A model generated the notes under the pieces. That model searched no databases, was not told the DNA's origin, and saw only the letters and a list, made by a program, of their open reading frames with translations. A stretch of DNA of 58,049 nucleotides from Paenibacillus plantarum (GTDB lineage: Bacteria > Bacillota > Bacilli > Paenibacillales > NBRC-103111). The DNA lies in the NCBI RefSeq assembly GCF_013141695.1, contig NZ_WHNY01000015.1, forward strand, positions 1-58,049, written 5' to 3'. Positions 19,201-26,740 of the stretch are shown here, piece after piece; positions within the stretch are counted from its first letter, which is position 1, and each line of letters opens with the position of its first letter. The position numbers and the translations under genes were made by a program.

Positions 19201-20028
19201 CGGATTGCTTACATATAAGGATACATAAGTAGAAGCCGTAACTGCAGCTGTATAACCCACTACAGTCCCCAGCGTACCTAGATTTGTAAATTGAATGTTT
19301 TGTGGAATGGGTTGCGAACTTTTCGTAACGACAACTGCTGGAGTGGCAGAATTTCTAGGCGTAATTATCGGACCCACCACGAAATCCGTATTGTTATTAT
19401 CGGTATCCCAACCAGCACCCTTATCAGCAGCTGAATTGCTGCCATCTTCGGCTTTACGTTGCGCACTTGTTGGGTTTGTTAATGCGGCAGTAGACAATCC
19501 TTCTGAATCATTTGCAGCACCGTAGCCCACAAAATCTATAACGGATGGATTCGTTCTCCCTGTTATAGCTTCCGTTTTATTAACAAGCGCAACTTTCCCT
19601 GAAGGTCCAGCCATTGCTATAGTTCCACTAGCATCCGGTGTTGGAAGACTTGCCATCGTTGTCCCCGTCCCTGCAGCTTCCTGAATCAAATAAAAACTAT
19701 GTGCTTTTATTGTACCTGTAAGTGGCGTGATATTCGTCCATAATGCACTTAAGCTTGACGTTGACGAAGCATATTGCACTGACCAACCAGTCAAATCTAC
19801 ATCCGTATCTGTCGGATTATACAGCTCAATAAAATCATTCTTGTATATTGCGGCTGGGGCACCCGTATTACCGCCACCACCACTTATCTGGCTTATCACA
19901 ACATGATCGGCAGCAGCACTCGCCTTCGGAAGTTGCAACCCAGTCACAGGAAGCAATGAACCCATAAGCAAAAGAATAGCTAACCCAGTGCTTGTCCATT
20001 TCTTATACGTATTAAACAAAGCAATCAT
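13204..20028 (-). CDS. Giant SLH-anchored exoprotein with lamin-tail, OB-fold and PHP-hydrolase regions
   Basis: A 2274-residue secreted protein. Signal peptide about 1-38 (ends PKASA). Lamin-tail-like domain about 42-180 (DFIELYNP...LTGWSVQY). OB-fold-like segments near 450-560 and 1570-1740 (FYMQDDTGGIAVF; FYVQDATGGIMAF). A CehA/McbA-type PHP metal-hydrolase region about 840-1180, with H848-N-H850, SDHSH, a later NHPDM and GEDNH. A CARDB-like domain about 1195-1300, a Rossmann-like ThuA/DUF4350-type region about 1305-1470, and three SLH repeats at about 2105-2274 that bind the cell wall. The ATG has GGAGG 9 nt upstream. It probably cleaves extracellular phosphoesters or nucleic acid, but that is inference. 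Confidence 0.85.
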   Translation of the reverse strand: MIALFNTYKKWTSTGLAILLLMGSLLPVTGLQLPKASAAADHVVISQISGGGGNTGAPAAIYKNDFIELYNPTDTDVDLTGWSVQYASSTSSLSALWTNITPLTGTIKAHSFYLIQEAAGTGTTMASLPTPDASGTIAMAGPSGKVALVNKTEAITGRTNPSVIDFVGYGAANDSEGLSTAALTNPTSAQRKAEDGSNSAADKGAGWDTDNNNTDFVVGPIITPRNSATPAVVVTKSSQPIPQNIQFTNLGTLGTVVGYTAAVTASTYVSLYVSNPDTASVAVTNAVYADGNGEFNLTFDNTANKTQVYMTTKETGKTESSAVMINLAAESAGLNASKLSYFVDPTTHVGKVTGSGGTPGAAAANSKVYVYNLAAAGNRFTTTTDGKDYVVSAADGSFTFTFNAGTDDVYVSQLTSGAYGISLEGSVTKITKADTTVVTPISSLRTNDNNGKSDKINQIFTIQGVVIGNNEVTAANTFYMQDDTGGIAVFGALPSGVTVAQGDVVMVTGAVQFYNGLTEITPTSVVKKGTGSLPLPKDATIVDLIDNTKAEPLEGSLVKFTGKVTDIPAISGNGYNITVADAAGKTITLRVTTASGINTTTNIQKDSTYTFTGIFSQYDSSSPYNSGYQVFPRSVADVTEIKELTLSHQPATQAYINTDIKLIATAKNANSVVIYYRATGGTTYSALPMTSTDQSSYSVTLPAALVPAGSTFDYYIEAKDATTTKQSGSPTTPNVVSVVADTFAPQFMDETPIQGTKTEDRQPLISVQYVEPSGLDLTTLAVTLDGQSVQATTTDEQIQLQISSDLAIADHTVIVNVKDMKGNAGTYTWSFSVVPVFTGGNHYRGTTHNHTDISHDASGTPEQALLAAKAHNYDYFAFSDHSHDIDAALVGQDTVDHKGSPERTGGADWKLTKNLATQYTQNNNFVVFPAFEMTSTTWGHSNVFGTENFIDRKMNAGQYQDLSKYYAWVLTYDDVVAQFNHPDMSANAFNNFMPYDRNVDKLFTMLEVGNGSGHYAYANAEGKFFSALDLGWHVAPTYGEDNHDGTWGQTNARTVIVANDLSQESLLQSMRNMRVYMSEDPNFSLDFLANGSYMGATVKGSTLNFSVSGKDPVKEVKTMPEYNYLSSSYKSDDRVAKVELITNGNKVVQSISPMSADFTWNPTVDITGGQQWFVVKVTQMDGERIYSAPIWSQVVTTDVKISGINVVGDSIVGGSPATLEAGLTNLGSQDLTNLNVHFYYDAVDDAHLIGNTSVALISSKGTATARVTWAAPMEGDHTLIAVLDAPPGDSPADNQFVQAVKIKPSLGIKVMIDASHKNENTTLDAGTYKDNLKSFTKQLQQEGYTVVENTTAITSSSLSDVKVLMFTHPSVALTADESAAIAAFVQAGGSLLLTEKSNNSANPAISNNLLQQIGSTIQVSNDGIFDTSLDGNFWTPPIGTNTFTVRLHPGIVKNYITDRALTVEYYSGASLEKVGHIALIDTDKVTVLVKGNETTFQNNIGSGGYSYDTTDDGSGGSAIPAIASEQVGNGRIIVSGMNTFNDKQMDESYNPKGNNELGLNAINWLAHRDTQVDTIANARTKADGTSLIIEGTVVTGSNVFFDAFYVQDATGGIMAFKELPENTLVEGDTVRIYGQMKTFENNKELDFGAFNLDVIKTGHTNPITPQMLTTGQATLEQNQGLLVKVRGRVVSKFDDNSYVINDGTGPVLVFTDGYIVNQSGSVPSLVVGDALEAVGLASKNTEGTRIRVRNTQELSKIRTETAVSSSTIAVTNEPLTINVGSGITDVKISVPTTTDGTTRTATLPFLEVNTVSTSLGGNVSVAIPDSTIITAPDNWDGKIRLPEVQSNSSVSVSHANVNSVIEVGAPGVMLTFNKAVRLVVPGQAGKSAGYVRDGVFHEITTTLTADNQTTANLLPDGGEAKMNVGSDLVIWTKHFTQFVSYTSVDTTTPTGGGGGAELSPNTAIIYATNGGTVTLNGAKIAVPAGSVNGNVSNFKVTVNKVVDTSSLAMDSSLKLISDVFDITKDFAGEFSKSVQITLPFDKNKVDTSQSLVSIYWLNEETKKWIQLENPQLDSSGATVTGSVNHFTKFAVLASAKPSTPIALSDTKGHWAEKSILELVQKGSIHGYPDGTFKPDTNITRAEFVSIIVKAFNLKEQMGKIFADTSNHWAKNAIATAASQGIINGYSDTAFGPDDTISREQMAAIIVRAAQISLVAEVSTFTDRSEISDWAIEAISAANSKGLMNGYEDGTVKPKGKATRAEAATVILRALALKK

Positions 20029-20344
20029 TAATAGTTTCCTCCTCGTTACTCTATACATAGCGTACACGCACTTTCAAATTACTCTTACAAGCTTCTTTCC
20101 CCTTCAGATTACCCTTTGATTTCATCAGATCCCTCGCATGTTGTTCCTTTCTCGTTGAATTGGGCGCACTTTGATAAGCCTACATGTTTTTCATTCGGGT
20201 TTTATTAACCGGAGGTTATTTATTTGTAAATGTATTTACTTAAAGCTTACACAAGCTTAATACTGCGAAGAAGATTGTCGTTTATTATTTAAACGTAGGT
20301 TAATTGGTCATGCTTCACATGTATAACTTCGAGGGGGAACTTCT
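20029..20344. other. Divergent intergenic region, SLH gene / hupE-like gene
   Basis: 316 nt carrying the 5' signals of both genes. I see two small symmetric sequences, TAACC-GGA-GGTTA near 20206-20218 and a pair of AAGCTT palindromes separated by ACAC at 20243-20258, but no promoter good enough to name. Confidence 0.4.
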
Positions 20345-21616
20345 TTGTTGGCTCAAAAAAATAATTTCAGATTCATGCGTGCTATCCGAATTACAGCAGT
20401 CGTTACATGTTTAGTTACATTCTTGTTATATACGTATAGTCTTAAAGCCTCGGCTCATGCACTGAGTGCGAGCTATACGACGATTTCTTTTGAACAAGAT
20501 AAAACAGACTTTTCCTTTTCACTTGATGTAATTTCGGTTATTGAGAGTATGGATGTAGATGCCAATAAAAATGGTATTTTGGATGCAGATGAACTGGAGA
20601 AGAATAAACATCGATTAGAGGAATGGATTGACGATAGTCTTGTTCTCGAAATGAATGGAAGAGAACAAGCAGCGGAACTAACCGCGTTAAAGCTTGGCAA
20701 GAAAGGGGACAAGGAAGTCCTTACTTGGGATTTAATCTATCCTGCATTTTCAGCAGGACAATCGATTACAATTCTCGACGGACTGTATGCAACTCCTACT
20801 GCATCAGCCTATGTAAATCTGATCACTTCACGACATGGAGATCAAGTCAGCGAAACTGTCCTACAAGGTAAGAATCGCACATGGACCTTACTCCTGACTG
20901 AACAACAACAGCAACAGCAACTCTCTAATTCAACACAAGTTAACCCTACACAGATGGATCAATCACTTCTACAAAATCAGCAAAACCAGCCAAAAGAAAC
21001 CAACGGGAGTTCCGCGCCATCTAGTGCCCAACCGACGAATACAACGCATGAGAAGTCAGTAACTTCGGCTTCCTCAAGTTGGTTCTCCTTCTTCAAGTTG
21101 GGTATCCATCATATATTAACGGGTTACGATCATTTGTTATTTCTGTTTGCACTACTGCTTCGTAAACAAAGCTTTAAGCAATATGCTTCGATTATTACGG
21201 CTTTCACCCTCGCACACAGTATTACGCTGACGCTCGCTGTGCTTGGTTATATCAGTCTTCCATCACGCATCGTGGAGTCTGTGATTGCCTTAAGTATTTG
21301 TTATGTTGCATTGGAAAATATTTTCCGAAAAGAAATGCGTAACCGCTGGATCGTAACTTTCTTATTCGGGCTTATTCATGGAATAGGCTTCTCCGACATA
21401 TTGCGTGAAATGGGCCTGCCTAAAAGCCATTTAGCTGTAGATCTGATTAGCTTTAATCTAGGGATTGAATTCATCCAACTATGCCTTGTCCTTGTTCTGC
21501 TTCCTATTTTGTTCTTCATACAGAAAAAATCATTCTTCCGGCCTACGATTCATTTCGGCTCCTATGCGATCACAGCGCTAGGCGGGTTTTGGTTGATTGA
21601 ACGACTGTTTTTCTAA
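20345..21616 (+). CDS. HupE/UreJ family membrane protein
   Basis: A 423-residue protein. A signal or anchor helix at about 13-37 is followed by an extracytoplasmic domain of about 200 residues, a Gln/Asn/Ser/Thr-rich linker (about 185-240) and a C-terminal membrane domain with about six helices carrying the family features GIHHILTGYDHLLFL, LAHSITL, and LIHGIGFS. HupE/UreJ proteins are linked to nickel or cobalt entry and metalloenzyme maturation, but many Gram-positive members are uncharacterised. The outer domain has an EF-hand-like loop, DANKNGILDADE. Start TTG at 20345 with GAGGGGG about 10 nt upstream; ATG at codon 11 is an alternative. Confidence 0.8.
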   Translation: MLAQKNNFRFMRAIRITAVVTCLVTFLLYTYSLKASAHALSASYTTISFEQDKTDFSFSLDVISVIESMDVDANKNGILDADELEKNKHRLEEWIDDSLVLEMNGREQAAELTALKLGKKGDKEVLTWDLIYPAFSAGQSITILDGLYATPTASAYVNLITSRHGDQVSETVLQGKNRTWTLLLTEQQQQQQLSNSTQVNPTQMDQSLLQNQQNQPKETNGSSAPSSAQPTNTTHEKSVTSASSSWFSFFKLGIHHILTGYDHLLFLFALLLRKQSFKQYASIITAFTLAHSITLTLAVLGYISLPSRIVESVIALSICYVALENIFRKEMRNRWIVTFLFGLIHGIGFSDILREMGLPKSHLAVDLISFNLGIEFIQLCLVLVLLPILFFIQKKSFFRPTIHFGSYAITALGGFWLIERLFF

Positions 21617-21649
21617 TATAAGGATCGCTTTACTGGTGGGAACAAATGA

Positions 21650-21704
21650 AAAAGTCTGCCTGATCTCCCATGCGTGGCCGCGGGAGATTAGACAGACTTT
21701 TTAT
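21650..21704. terminator. Terminator repeat family D, copy 3 (bidirectional)
   Basis: The best copy of the repeat: AAAAAGTCTG / CAGACTTTTT outer arms and a perfect ATCTCCC / GGGAGAT inner stem around a 12-nt loop. It sits between two convergent genes and has T runs on both strands, so it can stop transcription from both sides. Confidence 0.85.
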
Positions 21705-21729
21705 TCATACTTCTTATTACGTACAATAT

Positions 21730-22779
21730 TTATCTTCTTCCACTACTAAAGTAATCTAACATTCCTTCTTTCGCTTCCTCCAATGCCGGAAGTACATTTG
21801 TTAAGTACGCTTTAATTTCAAATGCCTTTAGAATTTGCCTTATGTAATGAAAAGTCTCTTCGTTACATACCCCTATTTCTTTGGGAATGACTTGAGCTTT
21901 TTCAATCAACTCTAGCAATAGCCCTGCTATTTTATCGGGTATTCCAAATTTTTCAGTTAAGCCGTATTGCAAGATTTGTTCGGATTCTTGATCAACGATC
22001 AGACCCATCATCGGGTAGAAGGGCCTATCCCCTTCAGCAATAGGCATAGGTGCAAAAAAACAATCGATTTCCCATATCCCTGCAATTCCTTTAAGCGATC
22101 TTTTTGCTTTGGCTAGACGAAGTTCATCTAGCGGCGTTACCAAGTAATCATTTGCTTTATCCAAAGGCTTTGGTTTGATCCACTGATCCGACCAAACTAG
22201 ATTCTGCCGATCTCGATTAGAAACTCTTGTTAGGAAAGTATCGTCCTCTTCTTGAAAAATGGCATCAGGGTTGGATTTGTAGACTTGGACGACTTCAATC
22301 GCTTGTTGCAATGCCAGAATTAGAAATTCCACTTCGTCTTCATTTTGAATTGGCCATGGAACAAATCCTGGCTCATATAATCGGAACGTTGGCCAGGCAT
22401 TTGTTCCACGAAACTTCAGACCCAGCTCTTTTATTTGTTTGAGCTCGTCAGGATACAACTCAGCCCTACTGTCGAAAGAAAGCATCAAGCAATACTGCGA
22501 GTACATCGGATCTATCTCCGATTCCTCATTCATCATATTTAATAGAGTCTCAAGGCCTTCTGTTCCTAAATATACAGCCAGACCGTAAAGCTCACCTCCG
22601 TTGCCCATTATGCAGCAATAACCAATTTCCCCATTCACCGGATTCTCCACACCAAAAATATGAGCATTTGCAAAATAGCTCCAACACTCGGCTTTTTTAA
22701 ATGTTGCTGCCGCATCATACAGAGTTTGCCATTGCTCTAATTTCGTATTCAACTGATTTATCAATTTTTCTGCTCCCAT
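21730..22779 (-). CDS. Uncharacterised protein (DUF6930/DUF7309-like)
   Basis: A 349-residue cytoplasmic protein without signal or membrane segments. The N-terminal half (about 40-190) with CCIMGNGGELYGLAVYLG and the AWPTFRLYEPGFVPWP segment resembles DUF7309-type proteins; the C-terminal part (about 200-340) resembles DUF6930. Both labels are from memory and were not checked. No catalytic motif is evident. The ribosome-binding site is weak (AAAAGG). It lies 80 nt downstream of the Uma2 gene on the same strand and may be co-transcribed with it. No function is proposed. Confidence 0.65.
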   Translation of the reverse strand: MGAEKLINQLNTKLEQWQTLYDAAATFKKAECWSYFANAHIFGVENPVNGEIGYCCIMGNGGELYGLAVYLGTEGLETLLNMMNEESEIDPMYSQYCLMLSFDSRAELYPDELKQIKELGLKFRGTNAWPTFRLYEPGFVPWPIQNEDEVEFLILALQQAIEVVQVYKSNPDAIFQEEDDTFLTRVSNRDRQNLVWSDQWIKPKPLDKANDYLVTPLDELRLAKAKRSLKGIAGIWEIDCFFAPMPIAEGDRPFYPMMGLIVDQESEQILQYGLTEKFGIPDKIAGLLLELIEKAQVIPKEIGVCNEETFHYIRQILKAFEIKAYLTNVLPALEEAKEGMLDYFSSGRR

Positions 22780-22859
22780 CGATTACCTTTTAGAAACTAA
22801 TTTCCACTTTGAATCCCAGATCGTGCAACCATTCCAAAACACGTTCACGATTACGGCCT

Positions 22860-23435
22860 TTATTTTGAGAAATCCGTTTGGAATATCCTTTCCAATTCAA
22901 TAGCACACTCAGAAAAAGCAAATGAACGCAACTTATCTTCTCTTCCAAAAACTTCTCGCTTTTGAAACGAACCCACTTCTAATCCATACACCTCAACAGT
23001 TTGATGTGCAGGATCAACAATCCAATATTCCAAAACTCCAAACTTCTCATATGTTTTAAATTTTTGGTTTCTATCTTTAATCGCAGTAGATGGAGATAAT
23101 ATTTCAACAATGAGCTTAGGGGCGCCTTTGCCTCCCTTATCATCGATTTGGGATGGATTACAAATGACAGATAGATCTGGCTGACAGACCGTATCCGGAT
23201 TGTCGTATTCTTCAGTCTCACTTAATCTCACATCAAACGGAGCGATAAAAACCTCACATAATGAACCTTGGAGAAATGTATGAAGTTCAAGAAATATACT
23301 TCTTAGAATCCGTTGATGTGTCGTAGAAGGAGCAGGTGTCATGTTAAAAGGAACTCCATTAATTAACTCCCATCTGCCTTCCCATTCAAGTAGATCTTGA
23401 AATCTATAGCGATGATCCTGTTCCGGCATTTTCAT
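22860..23435 (-). CDS. Uma2 family putative endonuclease
   Basis: A 191-residue protein of the Uma2 family (PD-(D/E)XK nuclease fold), abundant in Paenibacillus and cyanobacteria but of unclear role. The candidate active-site residues are visible: Glu23 in WELING, Asp87 in QPDLSVI, Glu111 in KLIVEILSPST, and Lys125/127 just after, followed by the family block YEKFGVLEYWIVDP. The ATG at 23435 is chosen because AGGA lies about 9 nt upstream; the longer open frame has no ribosome-binding site. A decayed relative lies at 26741-26872. Confidence 0.85.
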   Translation of the reverse strand: MKMPEQDHRYRFQDLLEWEGRWELINGVPFNMTPAPSTTHQRILRSIFLELHTFLQGSLCEVFIAPFDVRLSETEEYDNPDTVCQPDLSVICNPSQIDDKGGKGAPKLIVEILSPSTAIKDRNQKFKTYEKFGVLEYWIVDPAHQTVEVYGLEVGSFQKREVFGREDKLRSFAFSECAIELERIFQTDFSK

Positions 23436-23622
23436 GAAAAGTTCCTCGCTCTCTACAAATATTCCCCTTATTTTAACACAGTCAGATGAAAAGTCGAAGC
23501 TGAAGAGAAAATCCGCCCACCACCACATATCCCCCGTACACTTGAATATATTTAATAACAAGCTTTATTTCCCCATGTCTGATTAGCATTCTGCTTATCA
23601 TAAACGCCAAGGAGGTGTCCCC

Positions 23623-24780
23623 ATGACAGAACCCTTATTTATCGTTTCCAAAGAGGATTGGTCACTCCACCGCAAAGGATACCAAGATCAAACCAGACAT
23701 CAAGAGAAGGTCAAAGATGCGATTAAACAGAACCTTCCTGATCTGGTTACAGACGAAAGCATTGTCATGTCCAATGGAAAACAAGTCGTGAAGGTACCGA
23801 TAAAAAGTTTGGACGAATACCGCTTCCGCTATAACTTCAACAAAGGCAAGCATGTCGGTCAAGGCGACGGTGATTCACAGGTTGGCGATGTACTTGGAAC
23901 AGACCCGCAGCCTGCCCAAGGTCCAGGCAAAGGCGAAGGTGCTGGCGATCAAGCTGGCGAAGATTATTACGAAGCCGAAGTGAGCATGGAAGAGCTGCAA
24001 GCGATGCTGTTCTCCGAGCTCGAGCTGCCGAATTTGCAGCAAAAAGAGAAGCGGAACATGACGTCCACCGAAGTTATTTTCAACGATATCCGTAAAAAAG
24101 GGATCATGTCCAACATTGATAAGAAGCGGACGATCCTCGAAAATATGCGCCGCAATTCGCGAGGCAGCTCGCCGGGTATCCATCATATTTCACCAGATGA
24201 TTTGCGTTTCAAAACGTGGGAAGAAATCGAAAAACCGCACTCCAATGCGCTTATTATTGCCATGATGGATACCTCTGGGTCCATGGGCTCCTTCGAGAAG
24301 TACATAGCCCGCAGCTTCTTTTTCTGGATGACCCGCTTCTTGCGCACGAAATATGAGAACGTTGAGATTGTGTTCATCGCGCATCATACCGAGGCTAAAG
24401 AGGTGACAGAGGAAGAGTTTTTCACGAAAGGTGAGAGCGGGGGCACGATCTGTTCCTCGGCCTATCAAACAGCTATTGATATTATTGATAAAAGGTACCC
24501 CCCTTCTCAGTTCAATATCTATCCCTTCCATTTCTCGGACGGCGATAATTTAACATCAGATAACGAGCGCTGTGTGAAGTTGATTACGCAATTAATGGAG
24601 CGTTCGAATATGTTTGGCTACGGGGAAGTGAATCAATATAACCGTAGCTCTACGCTGATGTCCGCTTTCCGCCATATCAACAATCCGAAATTTTTGCATT
24701 ACGTCATCCGTGAAAAAGGTGAAGTGTATAAAGCGTTGAAAACCTTTTTTACCAAAAAGGAAGGAGTGCCTGCACAGTGA
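23623..24780 (+). CDS. yhbH: Sporulation/stress protein YhbH (DUF444)
   Basis: A 385-residue DUF444 protein. A basic, Gly-rich linker (about 78-112, [16 protein letters not shown] onward) separates an N-terminal helical part from a von Willebrand A-like domain with the MIDAS-type motif DTSGSMG starting at Asp216. In Bacillus yhbH is a mother-cell gene needed for efficient sporulation and lies next to prkA. AGGAGG is 7 nt before the ATG. The stop overlaps the spoVR start (GTGA), so the two are translationally coupled. No prkA kinase gene is upstream, where the Uma2 gene lies instead. Confidence 0.92.
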   Translation: MTEPLFIVSKEDWSLHRKGYQDQTRHQEKVKDAIKQNLPDLVTDESIVMSNGKQVVKVPIKSLDEYRFRYNFNKGKHVGQGDGDSQVGDVLGTDPQPAQGPGKGEGAGDQAGEDYYEAEVSMEELQAMLFSELELPNLQQKEKRNMTSTEVIFNDIRKKGIMSNIDKKRTILENMRRNSRGSSPGIHHISPDDLRFKTWEEIEKPHSNALIIAMMDTSGSMGSFEKYIARSFFFWMTRFLRTKYENVEIVFIAHHTEAKEVTEEEFFTKGESGGTICSSAYQTAIDIIDKRYPPSQFNIYPFHFSDGDNLTSDNERCVKLITQLMERSNMFGYGEVNQYNRSSTLMSAFRHINNPKFLHYVIREKGEVYKALKTFFTKKEGVPAQ

Positions 24781-26210
24781 GTAAATCCGAAATCCAGAAG
24801 CTGGAATATGCCATTGATGAAATCACGGAGATCGCGAAAGGCTTTGGGCTCGACTTCTTTCCCATGCGATACGAAATCTGTCCGGCAGAAATTATCTACA
24901 CCTTCGGTGCCTACGGGATGCCGACACGCTACAGTCACTGGAGCTTTGGTAAAAATTTTCATCGCATGAAAACGCAGTACGACTTTGGACTTAGTAAAAT
25001 TTACGAATTGGTCATCAATTCGGACCCCTGCTACGCCTTCCTTTTAGACGGAAATTCGCTGATTCAAAATAAACTCATCGTCGCGCACGTGCTTGCTCAC
25101 TGCGACTTTTTCAAAAATAATGCACGCTTCTCCAAAACGAATCGCAACATGGTCGAGAGCATGTCCGCTACGGCTGAACGCATCCGCCAATATGAAATTG
25201 AACATGGTATCGATGAGGTTGAACAATTCATAGATGCCGTTCTCGCCATCCAAGAGCACATTGACCCTGTATTAACACTAACCTATGGCCAAACTCGCAA
25301 ACGACAAGAAAATAACAAAGCTGCTACGCCATCAGTGCGAGGCGAAGCCACATACGGATATGAGGATTTATGGGACTTAGATAGTCGAAACAAGCCTATT
25401 GTCTCCTTGGATAAAGAAGATACGAAGCGTTTTCCACCGAAGCCGGAGAAGGATCTCCTTCTTTTCATAGAGGAAAATGCCCCTTATATGGAGGAATGGC
25501 AACGGGATATCCTGACCATGCTGCGTGATGAAATGCTCTACTTCTGGCCGCAGCTCGAAACCAAAATCATGAACGAAGGCTGGGCTTCCTACTGGCATCA
25601 ACACATCCTGCGTGAGCTGGATTTGACCGAGGAAGAAACGATCGAGTACTCCAAGCTAAACTCCTCCGTCGTCGTTCCCTCTCGCCATTCCTTAAATCCT
25701 TATTATCTGGGTGTCAAAATATTTGAGGATATCGAAAAGCATTGGGATGCTCCGACGGATGAAGAAATCCGCAGATTCGGGCGGGTACCTGGGCAAGGCA
25801 GGAAGAAAATCTTCGAGGTTCGCGAATATGAATCGGATACCTCGTTTATCCGTAACTATTTGAATAAACCACTGGTTGAAGAGTTAGATCTGTACGTGTT
25901 TGAGAAGAAAGGCCCTGAGTGGAAAATCACAGACAAAACGTGGGAAAATACGCGGGATCAGCTTATTTACTCCAGAGTGAATGGTGGTTTCCCTTACATT
26001 GTGGTCGAAGATGGGGACTATCAGCGCAACGGGGAGCTGTACTTGAAGCATGCTTTTGAAGGCGTGGAGCTGGATTTGAAATATGTCGAGCGGACGCTGC
26101 CATATATTTATAAGTTGTGGGGTAAAACCATTCATATGCACACGTTGGTGGAGGATAAGCCGGTGTTGTTTAGCTTTGATGGGAAGAAGCATCATCGGAG
26201 ATTTCTGTAA
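24777..26210 (+). CDS. spoVR: SpoVR family stage V sporulation protein
   Basis: A 477-residue protein with the conserved SpoVR features in order: [14 protein letters not shown] near the N-terminus, THWSFGK-like [24 protein letters not shown], and [15 protein letters not shown] in the middle. SpoVR affects spore cortex formation in B. subtilis; in other bacteria it works with PrkA and YeaH/YhbH as a stress module of unknown biochemistry. The start is GTG, with AAGGAG 10-11 nt upstream inside the end of yhbH. It is followed after 6 nt by a strong terminator, so yhbH-spoVR is a two-gene operon. Confidence 0.93.
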   Translation: MSKSEIQKLEYAIDEITEIAKGFGLDFFPMRYEICPAEIIYTFGAYGMPTRYSHWSFGKNFHRMKTQYDFGLSKIYELVINSDPCYAFLLDGNSLIQNKLIVAHVLAHCDFFKNNARFSKTNRNMVESMSATAERIRQYEIEHGIDEVEQFIDAVLAIQEHIDPVLTLTYGQTRKRQENNKAATPSVRGEATYGYEDLWDLDSRNKPIVSLDKEDTKRFPPKPEKDLLLFIEENAPYMEEWQRDILTMLRDEMLYFWPQLETKIMNEGWASYWHQHILRELDLTEEETIEYSKLNSSVVVPSRHSLNPYYLGVKIFEDIEKHWDAPTDEEIRRFGRVPGQGRKKIFEVREYESDTSFIRNYLNKPLVEELDLYVFEKKGPEWKITDKTWENTRDQLIYSRVNGGFPYIVVEDGDYQRNGELYLKHAFEGVELDLKYVERTLPYIYKLWGKTIHMHTLVEDKPVLFSFDGKKHHRRFL

Positions 26211-26216
26211 TAGAAA

Positions 26217-26243
26217 GCCCAACCCCGAGGGGTTGGGCTTTTG
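26217..26243 (+). terminator. Terminator of yhbH-spoVR
   Basis: GCCCAACCCC / GGGGTTGGGC stem with a 2-3 nt loop, followed by TTTT, starting 6 nt after the spoVR stop codon. Confidence 0.9.
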
Positions 26244-26261
26244 GGTGTGCATGTATCTCGC

Positions 26262-26289
26262 TAAAAATTGCAGACCAATATACCGATAT
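26262..26289 (+). promoter_or_regulatory. Candidate SigD (flagellar) promoter of yjfB
   Basis: TAAA at 26262-26265, a 16-nt spacer and ACCGATAT at 26282-26289. The SigD consensus in Bacillus is TAAA-N14/16-GCCGATAT, so only one position differs. It lies 38 nt before the start codon of the yjfB-like motility gene. Confidence 0.75.
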
Positions 26290-26327
26290 AGAAATGGTTA
26301 GTTACTCAGAACTAAAGGAGGAACCTC

Positions 26328-26504
26328 ATGGACATTCCAGCTATGTCAATGTCATTAGCACAAAACAATTTATCCCAAGCGGTTGGAATAAGCGTTTTGA
26401 AAATGGCGAAAGAGCAAATGGCCGAGCAAGGCCAACAAGTGGTCCAATTAATTGAACGCAGTGTGCAGCCGAATCTAGGCGGAAATCTTGATATAAGTGT
26501 TTAG
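26328..26504 (+). CDS. yjfB: Putative motility protein, YjfB family (58 aa)
   Basis: A 58-residue small protein starting MDIPAMSMSLAQNNLSQAVG and ending PNLGGNLDISV, which matches the YjfB putative motility family: an amphipathic helix pair followed by a short Pro-Asn tail. It has an excellent ribosome-binding site (AAAGGAGG, 6 nt before ATG) and is preceded by a SigD-type promoter, which fits co-regulation with flagella. Its biochemical role is not known. Confidence 0.88.
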   Translation: MDIPAMSMSLAQNNLSQAVGISVLKMAKEQMAEQGQQVVQLIERSVQPNLGGNLDISV

Positions 26505-26529
26505 ACCCACCTAAGAATGACGGAATCAC

Positions 26530-26740
26530 CTTTTTACGGAACGTCAGTGCGCTATTCGAATGAAAACTGTCATTCTCGCGAGGAGACGGAACGTAGGTAC
26601 GCTATTTGCGCGAATTTGGCTAAAAAGCACCAATTATTTGAAAATAGCGTACTGTCGTTCCGCAACTCATCAAAAATCACTATTTATAAGCAAATAAGGG
26701 ATCTACGTTCCTCTTCGGCAACGTAGATCCCTTATTTTCC
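26530..26740. repeat. Intergenic repeat family B, copy 1, with terminator
   Basis: GGAACGTCAGTGCGCTATT at 26538-26556, a direct relative (GGAACGTAGGTACGCTATTT) at 26588-26607 and an inverted relative (AAATAGCGTACTGTCGTTCC) at 26642-26661. It ends in a perfect 18-bp hairpin, AAATAAGGGATCTACGTT / AACGTAGATCCCTTATTT, at 26692-26738. The whole layout recurs at 31443-31645. It occupies most of the gene-free stretch after yjfB and can act as its terminator. Confidence 0.75.

Noticed and set aside
22793..22900. Short minus-strand frame overlapping the end of the Uma2 gene (contains GRNRERVLEWLHDLGF)
   Set aside because: It looks protein-like but has no start codon or ribosome-binding site and runs into the Uma2 gene in another frame. 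It may be a relic of an upstream part of the next gene; not enough to call.
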